Source of the DNA: a bacterium
Lineage (GTDB): Bacteria; BMS3Abin14
DNA: 9,168 bases
Assembly (NCBI GenBank): GCA_020350725.1
Contig: CP070719.1
Span: 1,725,347-1,734,514, forward strand
Reading direction: 5' to 3'
In this document: in pieces, positions 1 to 7,145 of the stretch
Layout of the letters: the number at the start of each line of letters is the position of its first letter
Position numbering within the stretch: position 1 is the first letter of the stretch
The notes under the pieces: generated by a model
What the model was told of the DNA's origin: nothing
What the model saw: the letters and a program-made list of their open reading frames with translations, nothing else
The model's database searches: none
Translations under genes and position numbers: made by a program

Positions 1-1
1 C

Positions 2-1501
2 GTCCAGGTCATCCAGACCCACATCTCCGTCGTCTTCCTCGCCGGTCCTCATGTCTACAAGGTGAAAAAGCCGGTGGACTTCGGGTTCCTGGACTTCACC
101 ACCCTGGAGAAGAGACATCACTTCTGCCGTGAGGAGCTGACTCTCAACCGGAGGCTGAGCCCGGACCTGTACATCGATGTCGTACCCGTGATCGAGCGGG
201 ACGGCCTCCTCAGGTTCGGCGGCCCAGGAACCCCCGTGGAATACGCCGTGCTCATGAGGCGCCTGGACCAGAACCGTCTCCTCTCCTCCCTTCTCGACCG
301 GGGGGAAGCCACCGGTGAGATGGTGGAGAGGATAGCCGGGAAGATCGCCGATTTTCACCTGTCGGAGAAGACCTCCGGGGAGATCAAAGAGATCGGCGGC
401 ACGGCTGCGGTCGTGTTCAACACGGAGGAGGACTTCCAGCAGATCGAACCGTACGTCGGCAGGACTCTTTCCCGGGAAACCTGCCGCATCATCGCCGATT
501 ACACCCGCACCTTCCTGGAGGTGAACCGGGTAATGTTCCGCAACCGCGAGGAGGAGGGGTGGATCCGGGACGGACACGGGGATCTGCACACGCAGCATGT
601 CTGCATAAACGACGTCATCCAGATCTACGACTGCATCGAGTTCAACAGGAGATTCCGCTACGCAGATGTCCTGTGCGATGCCGCCTTTCTGGCCATGGAC
701 CTGACCAGGCGCGGCTTTCCTGACCTGGCCGACAGGTATACCGCGACCTACCTCGCCAAAACAGGCCAGGAGGGGACGGAGGCCCTGTACAACTTCTACG
801 CCTGCTACCGCGCGGTGGTCAGGGGCAAGGTGGAGGGTTTCCGGTCCGACGACCCCAACATCGCGGAGGAGGAGTCCCGCAACGCGGCGGAAAACGCCAG
901 CGCCTTTTTCCACCTCGCCCGCGCATACGCCGAGACCCTGTACCCCCCCACCCTCTTCCTCACCTGCGGTCTCATGGGATCGGGAAAATCGTCCCTGGCC
1001 GGCGGCCTGGCCGGCCGACTCGACCTGCTGACCCTTTCCACGGACGAGGTGAGGAAGGAACTGGCCGGGCTCCCTCCGACGGAGAGCCGCCACGTCCCCT
1101 TCGGCGAGGACATCTACTCGGGCCGGTTCACGCAGCGGACCTACAATGAACTCCATGCCCGGGCGGAGGACGCCCTGAAAAAAGGCCGCAGCGTCATCCT
1201 TGACGGCTCGTATATCGATCCTTCGCGGCGCGGCGAGGCGCTCCGCGTTGCCGGCCGGTCCGGCTCAAGGCCCATCGTCCTGTACAGGGAAGCTTCGGAG
1301 GAACTCCTGCGGGAGAGGCTCCGGCGGAGGGCCGGAAAGACCACCGTCACGGACGGCAGGGAGGAGATCCTGACCGATCAGATCAGGGCTTTCGCTCCCC
1401 CCGACGAGGTGCCTCCTGCCTCACTGATGATCGTCGAGGCGGCGCTCCCCCTGGAGGAAGCCGTCACGGCCGCCTTTCGCCGGGCCCTTTCCATTCCCTG
1501 A
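2..1501 (+). CDS. Bifunctional APH-like phosphotransferase / P-loop kinase (5' partial)
   Basis: The reading frame is open from base 2 through the GTG at 62, and the upstream codons fit the same family (AGPHVYKVKKPVDFGFLDF), so the gene starts left of the window; 499 residues are visible. The N-terminal half is an aminoglycoside-phosphotransferase-like fold: a Brenner-type HGDLH at 575-589 followed by an HV pair in place of the usual Asn, and the metal-binding Asp in YDCIEFN near 626-643. The C-terminal third is an AAA/gluconate-kinase-like P-loop domain: GLMGSGKS at 968-991, then STDEVRK and the strand VILDGSYID. This two-domain order matches the COG2187-COG0645 fusion family, soluble proteins whose physiological substrate is unknown to me; antibiotic resistance should not be assumed. 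It stands alone on the plus strand and ends inside the 3' end of the convergent nucleotidyltransferase gene. Family assignment is firm, function is not. Confidence 0.9.
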   Translation, partial: VQVIQTHISVVFLAGPHVYKVKKPVDFGFLDFTTLEKRHHFCREELTLNRRLSPDLYIDVVPVIERDGLLRFGGPGTPVEYAVLMRRLDQNRLLSSLLDRGEATGEMVERIAGKIADFHLSEKTSGEIKEIGGTAAVVFNTEEDFQQIEPYVGRTLSRETCRIIADYTRTFLEVNRVMFRNREEEGWIRDGHGDLHTQHVCINDVIQIYDCIEFNRRFRYADVLCDAAFLAMDLTRRGFPDLADRYTATYLAKTGQEGTEALYNFYACYRAVVRGKVEGFRSDDPNIAEEESRNAAENASAFFHLARAYAETLYPPTLFLTCGLMGSGKSSLAGGLAGRLDLLTLSTDEVRKELAGLPPTESRHVPFGEDIYSGRFTQRTYNELHARAEDALKKGRSVILDGSYIDPSRRGEALRVAGRSGSRPIVLYREASEELLRERLRRRAGKTTVTDGREEILTDQIRAFAPPDEVPPASLMIVEAALPLEEAVTAAFRRALSIP

Positions 1502-2909
1502 GAAGATAGCTTTCGGCCTCCTCGGGATCCGGACCGATCCTGCCCTCGGTCACCGCCTCGGACAGGATCGCCTTCGCCTTCCCCACCTCCGGGCCCGGCC
1601 CGATCCCCAACAGAGCCATGACCCTCTGACCGTCGATGGGGCACCTCGCCGGGGGCATGATCCGACCCATGGCCTCGACTCTCCTTCTCAGCTCGGCGAG
1701 GGCTGCCAGTTTCCCGGCCCTGAGCCGCATCGACCGGGCATCGGCCTCGAGCAGCTCGAGCAGCAGCGGAAGGGAATCACCGCACCTTGCCATGAACCTC
1801 CGGACCGCCCTGTCCGACCACTGGGGACTGTAGTGCACCATGTGCAGCCGGATCAGTTCCGTGACCTCTCTCGTGACCCGCTTGGACGACCGCAGCCGGG
1901 CCAGGAGACCCGCGGCCAGTTCGGCTCCCACGGATTCGTGCCCCAGGTAGCGGTCCACCTCACCGTCCTCCGACCTTGTTTCCGGTTTGCCGCAGTCGTG
2001 AAGGAGTGCCGCCCACCGGAGAGTGAGGTCCGGCCTCGTCCTGTCAACCACCCTCATGGTGTGGCGGAAGAGGTCGGGATAATGGTGGGGTGTCCGCTGC
2101 CGGAATCCCACCATGCGGTGGATCTCCGGCATCAGCACCTCGAATGCGCCCCACCGGGCCAGCCGTGCGAGGCCGTTGGAGGGTTTCTCTCCCAGCAGGA
2201 GCCTGTCCATCTCCTCCCGGACACGCTCGCGCGATATCCCGGTCAGGAGACGGACCAGCCTCTTTGCCTCCCTGGACAGGGACGCCGAGGTCCTGTAACC
2301 GTGCGTGGAGGCCAGGCGGGCTGCCCTCAGGATCCTGGCCGGGTCGTCGGTGATGATCGGTCCGGCCGGAGAGGGCGTCCGGAGCACGCGGGCGTCGAGA
2401 TCCTTCCGGCCCCTTCCGGTGGGATCGAGGACCTCCGTCCCACGCTCTCCGGCAGGGACCGGAGCCAGCTTCACGTAGAGGGCATTGAGGGTGAAGTCCC
2501 TGGTCAGGGCATCCCTGACGAGCGGGTCGTCGGCCTCGGGAGTGAGGTCGGAGCGAAGTCCGCACTGGGAGATCTCGACCGGGCCGGCGGGACCGGAGAC
2601 GAGGTAGGTGCCGAACCTTTGAAAGGAGACAGGTTCCCTCCACTTCCAGAGAACCGAGAGTTCGCCGGCGAGGGCTTTGGCCCCGGAGCCCGTCCGGCCC
2701 ATGACCACCAGGTCCCACGCCCCTGAGGGGAGCCGGCCCTCGACCATGTCCCTGACGGCGCCTCCGACGAGGAAAACGTCAAGCCCCAGCCGTTCGGCGG
2801 CTGGGGCTACGGCGGCCCTGAGGTCAAGGAACCCGGGCGGCATCTCCCCGGGGGGTTCAGTCCGCCTGTTTGAACGCCTGGTTTTTTTCTCCATCGAGCC
2901 CGTCGCCAT
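1464..2909 (-). CDS. CCA-adding enzyme / poly(A) polymerase family nucleotidyltransferase with HD domain
   Basis: 481 residues from the outermost ATG. The class II nucleotidyltransferase head shows FLVGGAVRD (residues 46-54), the motif region ending AWDLVVMG (64-71), VRDALTRDFTLNALY (131-145) and DDPARILRAARLA (188-200), which are hallmarks of tRNA nucleotidyltransferases. A C-terminal HD domain follows: RHTMRVV (282-288), LLHDCGK (302-308) and GHESVGAELA (323-332). Known family role: adding CCA to tRNA 3' ends or A tails to RNA; HD domains can add phosphohydrolase activity. Oddity: the first Asp of the metal-binding DxD is Ala64 (Asp66 remains), so activity may be altered or lost. The start is unresolved: ATG at 2909 overlaps the kinase gene by 53 bases and has GGAGGAG about 13 bases upstream; ATG at 2894 has no clear site; ATG at 2843 lies 13 bases after the kinase stop with GGGGAG directly abutting it. 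Last gene of the leftward block. Confidence 0.9.
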   Translation of the reverse strand: MATGSMEKKTRRSNRRTEPPGEMPPGFLDLRAAVAPAAERLGLDVFLVGGAVRDMVEGRLPSGAWDLVVMGRTGSGAKALAGELSVLWKWREPVSFQRFGTYLVSGPAGPVEISQCGLRSDLTPEADDPLVRDALTRDFTLNALYVKLAPVPAGERGTEVLDPTGRGRKDLDARVLRTPSPAGPIITDDPARILRAARLASTHGYRTSASLSREAKRLVRLLTGISRERVREEMDRLLLGEKPSNGLARLARWGAFEVLMPEIHRMVGFRQRTPHHYPDLFRHTMRVVDRTRPDLTLRWAALLHDCGKPETRSEDGEVDRYLGHESVGAELAAGLLARLRSSKRVTREVTELIRLHMVHYSPQWSDRAVRRFMARCGDSLPLLLELLEADARSMRLRAGKLAALAELRRRVEAMGRIMPPARCPIDGQRVMALLGIGPGPEVGKAKAILSEAVTEGRIGPDPEEAESYLLREWKGPGERRP

Positions 2910-5118
2910 CTCGGATGACCATCTCCTCCCTGCTCTCAGCCAGTATGGTGTGGATGCGATACAGGATGTCGAACTGATCGAAGGGTTTTGTCAGGTGGTC
3001 ATCGGCTCCGACGTCCCGCACCCTGTTCGTCACCTCCTTGCCGCCGGAAGCGGACACCACGAGAACGGGAATGGAGCGGGTTTCAGGGTCTTCCTTGAGC
3101 CTTCGGCAGGCCTCGAATCCGTCCATCTCGGGCATCATGAGATCGAGCAGAATAATATCGGCACCGTGCTGCTTGACCCACTCGATGGCGTCCCGGGCCT
3201 TTTCACAGTTCTTGACCGTGTAGCCCTCCCTGGGCAGGATGGTATCCATCATCCTGAGGAATGCCGGGTCGTCGTCCACAACCAGGACCACCTCGCCGTT
3301 GCCCTGGGGGTATTCGGCAGGAAGAGTATCCGTGGCGGCGCCGGCATCGTCCTCCAGCGTCAACCGGACGCGCTCCGGTTCCCCGACCGGGATGAGGATG
3401 AAGAAGGTCGTTCCCTCTCCTTCCCGGCTTTCGACGAAGATCCGGCCCCTGTGTGCCTGAACGATCTCCTTGACGATGGAGAGGCCAAGCCCGGACCCAC
3501 CGTACTGTCGAGTGGAGGAACTGTCGATCTGGTAGAACCGGTCAAAGATCCGGTCGATCCCCTGCTGGGGGATCCCGATACCGTTATCGACCACCTTCAA
3601 CTCGATGAAGTCGCTCTTTGATTTCGCCGAGAGGACGATCCGTCCGCCGATGGGCGTGAACTTGATGGCGTTGTCGATCAGGTTCTGGAGCACCTGGACC
3701 ACCTTCTGCGGATCCCAGAAGACCTTTGGCAGATCCTTCTCCATCTCGAGGCTGAGTTGGATCTCCTTCTCATCAACCCTGGGCAGGTAACTCTCCGAGA
3801 CTTTGGTGAGCAGTTTTGCCGCGTCGCTGGCCTGCCGGTGGATCCGGAACTCGCCCGATTCGATCCGGGTCAGGTCCAGGAGATCCTCGATCAGGGACAG
3901 CTGGTTCCTGGCCTGGTCCTTGACGACCTTCATGATCTCCTTGAGTTCCGGCGACGGGTGGCCGTAATCCTTCTCCAGGATGAGGGACAGGTACCCGTTG
4001 ATCACGGTGAGGGGGGTCCTGAGCTCGTGGGACATGATGGACAGGAACTTGTTCTTCACCTCGCTGACCTGCTGCAGCTCCGCGTTCATCTCCTTGAGGA
4101 TGTTGTAATTCTCCTGGAGCTTGCCCTGGGCGCTCCTCAGCTCCCTCGCGGTGAATTCCAGCTGCGCATAGGATGCCTGGAGCTGCTGGTTCGACGCCTC
4201 CAGCTCGTCCAGTTTCTGCTTCAGCTCATCCCTGCTCAGTTGAACTTCCCTCGTCCTCTCCTGGACCTTCCCCTCCAGGGCCTCGTTCAGGTCCTCCAGC
4301 TGCTCCTTCTTCTCCATAATTCTCATCTCTCGATTGGCGACGGTTTCCGCCATGAAGTTAAAGCGATCGGCGAGCACGGAAAGCTCGTCCTCTCCCCTGA
4401 GATCGATCCGGTGATGGTAATCCCCCTGGACGATGGCATCGGCTCCCTTCGTCAGCAGGCGGACGCGTTTGTTGATGGCGACAATGATCAGAACCGTCCC
4501 GGCGAGGACCAGGAGCACCGTGAGGACTACCGTGATGCCGTGGATCCTGTTTATCCGCAGCAGTCTGGCGGCGGCCTCGCGGTCAATGTGCTCGATCATG
4601 GGAGCGACCAGTCCTGTCAGAACGTCGAGCTGAGTCTTGACCCCGTCCAGGGAAGCGTTCAGCTTATCCAGGACGGGCCCGGTGACCACCCCTTCCTTGC
4701 GGGTCATGTAAAGGCTGGCCATGAGGGTCATCTCCGAGAAGGAGTTGTCCAGGACTTCGATGTGGGCCCCGATTTTCTCGGTCAGAAGACCCGGGTTTTC
4801 GTGACACATCCCGCATCCCCTGTCGGCGAACGTGCCGTTGACGAACTCCTGCTGGATGGCGCCGAGGGACCCCCTGAAGGAATGGACCTTTTCGATGGAT
4901 TCCCGGACCCCTGCCTGATCGTTCATGGACCTGCGCACCCTTTCCACGGTGCTCAGGGCGTTAACGGTAAGCCTGTCCATGGTCAGGTGGAACACCTCAA
5001 CCTCCAGACGGGCTCCGGACAGGGTCTGCAGCCTGGCCATGAGGACGGACACCACGATACCGCCGGCGAGCACGGCGAGGAAGATCACCGCCAGTCCTGC
5101 GATAAGTCTCCGTCTCAC
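2857..5118 (-). CDS. Hybrid sensor histidine kinase with heme-c motif in its sensor region
   Basis: 753 residues, start GTG at 5118. Order of parts: transmembrane helix 1 (about 5-27); extracytoplasmic region (about 28-193), largely helical in appearance, with CGMCH at 102-106 (bases 4801-4815), a covalent heme c motif; transmembrane helix 2 (about 196-215); HAMP (about 216-268); long coiled coil (about 265-352); HisKA with phospho-acceptor His364 in SHELRTP; HATPase_c with N box Asn483, DNGIGIP (511-517) and GGSGLGL (540-546); receiver domain with acidic DDD 615-617, phospho-acceptor Asp659 in LLDLMMP, Ser689 and Lys711. It lacks an Hpt or DNA-binding output domain, so phosphate presumably leaves to an unlinked partner or the receiver acts in feedback. 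I do not recognise the sensor region as a named family. The start overlaps the stop of the binding-protein gene (GTGA), implying coupled translation. Kinase assignment is certain; heme attachment is inferred from the motif. Confidence 0.97.
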   Translation of the reverse strand: MRRRLIAGLAVIFLAVLAGGIVVSVLMARLQTLSGARLEVEVFHLTMDRLTVNALSTVERVRRSMNDQAGVRESIEKVHSFRGSLGAIQQEFVNGTFADRGCGMCHENPGLLTEKIGAHIEVLDNSFSEMTLMASLYMTRKEGVVTGPVLDKLNASLDGVKTQLDVLTGLVAPMIEHIDREAAARLLRINRIHGITVVLTVLLVLAGTVLIIVAINKRVRLLTKGADAIVQGDYHHRIDLRGEDELSVLADRFNFMAETVANREMRIMEKKEQLEDLNEALEGKVQERTREVQLSRDELKQKLDELEASNQQLQASYAQLEFTARELRSAQGKLQENYNILKEMNAELQQVSEVKNKFLSIMSHELRTPLTVINGYLSLILEKDYGHPSPELKEIMKVVKDQARNQLSLIEDLLDLTRIESGEFRIHRQASDAAKLLTKVSESYLPRVDEKEIQLSLEMEKDLPKVFWDPQKVVQVLQNLIDNAIKFTPIGGRIVLSAKSKSDFIELKVVDNGIGIPQQGIDRIFDRFYQIDSSSTRQYGGSGLGLSIVKEIVQAHRGRIFVESREGEGTTFFILIPVGEPERVRLTLEDDAGAATDTLPAEYPQGNGEVVLVVDDDPAFLRMMDTILPREGYTVKNCEKARDAIEWVKQHGADIILLDLMMPEMDGFEACRRLKEDPETRSIPVLVVSASGGKEVTNRVRDVGADDHLTKPFDQFDILYRIHTILAESREEMVIRDGDGLDGEKNQAFKQAD

Positions 5119-6032
5119 CGTCCCGTCTCCAGGTCCTGGGTTGTGATCGGCAGCTTGTAAATATCGAAACCCGCGGCCTCGATCACGCGGAAGACGTCAT
5201 CGTAATCGCCGGCCTCCGAGGGGACGAAACGGCTGGCCCCGAAACGCTCCAGCACGGCCTTCCCCTGGGGAGTGGTGGAGAGGTCGAGGAGTGCATTTTT
5301 AAGTGCATCGCGCATCTCCGCCTCCACACGGGGGTTGACCACGAAGGTCGCGTCGGGAAACCTCCCGCCGGTCCGAAGCACCTGGATCTTGTCCGCCAGC
5401 CCCGGGCGGCTCGCCATCATCTCGTCGAAGACGGTGCTCTTTGCCGCGCCGATGTCGGCCAGACCCGAGGCAACCACCCAGACGGCGGTGTCATGACTGC
5501 CTGTCACCTGGACCTTGGAGAAGTGGTCCTCACCCCTTTGAACGCCCTGATCTCTCAGGACGGCCAGGGGGAAGAAGTAGCCGGCCGAGGTGTGGCGGTT
5601 GGCGAAGGCGAAACTTTTTCCCTTCCAGCTGCCCACATCCTCCGTGATGGGGGATTGGGTCCGTTTGAAGATATAGGATCTGTAGAAGGAGTCCCCTGTA
5701 TTCCAGGCCGGACGGGCGAGGGGGATAAAATCGTGCCGGGCGATGCCGTGGGCCATCAGGAAGCTCCCCAGAACGGCGCCCTGGGCGGTGCCTGTCTCGA
5801 TCTCCACCATGACTTCCTCGTAACCCTGTAGGACCTCGAAGACGACTCTGACCGGCAGGACGCTGCACAGGTGGTCGCAGAGGTTCCGGTACTTTTGCTC
5901 CTGGTCGAAGATGTTCCTCTCCGGTACCAGGACGATGCGGAAGACTTTCGGCTGCTGCGCAGCCGAGGGGACGGCGGCAAGAAGGACGGCGAGAAAAACG
6001 GCCGCCGCCGGATACCTACTCGATCTCCTCAA
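5115..6032 (-). CDS. PhnD-type periplasmic substrate-binding protein
   Basis: 305 residues from the TTG at 6032. A signal peptide is clear: Arg-Arg at 2-3, hydrophobic stretch, likely cleavage after PSA before AQQ. The mature protein follows the phosphate/phosphite/phosphonate binding-protein pattern: LVPERNIFDQEQKY near the N terminus, GKSFAFANRHTSAGYFFP (about 138-155, with the SAGY ligand-loop motif), GSHDTAV (178-184), a GLADIGA strand, and a C-terminal helical part with STTPQGKAVLERFGA. The TTG start is chosen because AGGGAG sits 7 bases upstream and it gives a compact signal peptide; the frame also stays open to a GTG at 6068 (317 residues) with a poor ribosome-binding site. No permease or ATPase gene lies in the window. 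The stop codon is shared with the kinase start, so its likely job is presenting a ligand to that kinase. The ligand is unknown; phosphonate is only the family's name-giving substrate. Confidence 0.92.
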   Translation of the reverse strand: MRRSSRYPAAAVFLAVLLAAVPSAAQQPKVFRIVLVPERNIFDQEQKYRNLCDHLCSVLPVRVVFEVLQGYEEVMVEIETGTAQGAVLGSFLMAHGIARHDFIPLARPAWNTGDSFYRSYIFKRTQSPITEDVGSWKGKSFAFANRHTSAGYFFPLAVLRDQGVQRGEDHFSKVQVTGSHDTAVWVVASGLADIGAAKSTVFDEMMASRPGLADKIQVLRTGGRFPDATFVVNPRVEAEMRDALKNALLDLSTTPQGKAVLERFGASRFVPSEAGDYDDVFRVIEAAGFDIYKLPITTQDLETGR

Positions 6033-7122
6033 CCCTGTACTCCCTCTTCCCGAGGCCCATGGCTTCACCGTGGGCCAGGATCGCCCTCCAGTCGATGCCG
6101 TGAATGCTCTTGACCTTGTCGTCGGTCTTCATGTCCTCCAGCTTGCTGCCCGCGAGGGGCTGGGCTCGGTTCACGTGGTCCACCGCCGCCTGGTCCAGGG
6201 CCACCGGGTCCTCAGAAACCATGATCCCGATGTCGGGAACGAAGGGGGGATCGCTGAAGCCGTAGCAGTCGCAGTCGGGACTGACGTTCATGAGGTAACT
6301 GAAGAAGAGAGCCTTGCGGTCCTTGTTCTTCAGGGCCCCGTAGGCGTACTCGGCCGTCTTCTCCTGGGTGATGTTTGGGTCCGTCTTCCAGTTTACCGCG
6401 ATGGCGTGGTAGGTACAGGCGACGGTGCATTCCCCGCACCCGATGCAGAGCTTTTGGATGATCTGGGCCTTGGTCCCGGCCTCCCAGTCGATGGCGTCCA
6501 CCGGACACCAGTTGTAGCACCGGCCGCATGACGTACACTTCTCGGCGTTGACCTCCGGCAGGACGTCCGAGTGCATCTCCTGCTTGCCGCTGGGGGCGGC
6601 GCACCCCATTCCGATTCCCTTTACCGCCCCCCCGAAACCGAACAGCTCGTGGGCCGTGAAGTGGGTCATGTTGACCACCGCGTCGGCGTGGTGGAAGGCC
6701 GCGGCGATCTTCACGTCCTTGAAGTGCTTGCCGTCGATCACCTCGCGGACGTAATCCATACCGATGAGCCCGTCGCCGATGATCACCGGTGCCCCCACCG
6801 TGGCGTAGGAGAACCCGTTCCTGAAGGCCGTCTCCAGGTGGTCGATGGCGTTGCCCCGGCTTCCCTTGTAAAGGGTGTTCGTGTCGATAAGGAAGGGCTT
6901 CCCCCCCGCCTTCTTGATCTCGTCCACGATCACCTGGGCGAACATGGGGGGCAGAAAGGCCGTGTTCCCGTACTCTCCGAAGTGAAGCTTGACGGCCACT
7001 TTGTCGCCTTTATCGATGCGCCCGGCGAAACCGCTCTTGACGAACATCCTGCGCGTCTTGTCCAGGAGGCTGTAGCCCACCCGGCTGCGGAGGTTGGTGA
7101 AGTAGACGGTGGCCGCTGACAT
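6016..7122 (-). CDS. DUF362 domain protein with two 4Fe-4S ferredoxin motifs
   Basis: 368 residues from the ATG at 7122, which has AAGGA 7 bases upstream; the frame runs further to an ATG at 7206, but that would overlap the lipoprotein gene by 61 bases and adds an unconserved-looking leader. The DUF362 domain shows VAVKLHFGE (about 42-50) and GKPFLIDTNTLY (about 74-85). Two ferredoxin motifs follow: CTSCGRCYNWCP (Cys 196, 199, 202, 206) and CIGCGECTVACT (Cys 226, 229, 232, 236), each able to hold a 4Fe-4S cluster. The CDC pair (284, 286) followed by PDIGI and SEDPVALDQA is typical of the family. No signal peptide or membrane segment, so it is probably a cytoplasmic electron-transfer or redox protein; the reaction is unknown. 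Its 3' end overlaps the binding-protein start by 17 bases. Confidence 0.93.
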   Translation of the reverse strand: MSAATVYFTNLRSRVGYSLLDKTRRMFVKSGFAGRIDKGDKVAVKLHFGEYGNTAFLPPMFAQVIVDEIKKAGGKPFLIDTNTLYKGSRGNAIDHLETAFRNGFSYATVGAPVIIGDGLIGMDYVREVIDGKHFKDVKIAAAFHHADAVVNMTHFTAHELFGFGGAVKGIGMGCAAPSGKQEMHSDVLPEVNAEKCTSCGRCYNWCPVDAIDWEAGTKAQIIQKLCIGCGECTVACTYHAIAVNWKTDPNITQEKTAEYAYGALKNKDRKALFFSYLMNVSPDCDCYGFSDPPFVPDIGIMVSEDPVALDQAAVDHVNRAQPLAGSKLEDMKTDDKVKSIHGIDWRAILAHGEAMGLGKREYRVEEIE

Positions 7123-7145
7123 AATTACATCCTTATCTTTATTCC

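Noticed and set aside
2-1501. Aminoglycoside resistance gene
   Set aside because: The APH-like domain belongs to a widespread chromosomal fusion with a P-loop kinase domain; nothing in the sequence or context points to antibiotic modification.
1833-3621. Plus-strand open frames of about 300 codons opposite the nucleotidyltransferase and receiver domain (1833-2726 and 2677-3621)
   Set aside because: Both are complementary to well-supported genes, show Pro/Gly/Arg-rich or His/Asp-rich nonsense composition, and lack recognisable motifs.
3757-5160. Long plus-strand open frame (467 codons) opposite the kinase gene
   Set aside because: It lies entirely antisense to a gene with full kinase, HAMP and receiver motifs; its translation is low-complexity Leu/Gln/Asp/Gly-rich with no domain motif, as expected for a GC-rich antisense shadow.
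5115-6032. Part of a phosphonate uptake (phn) operon
   Set aside because: No permease, ATPase or C-P lyase gene is in the window, and the gene is coupled to a sensor kinase instead.
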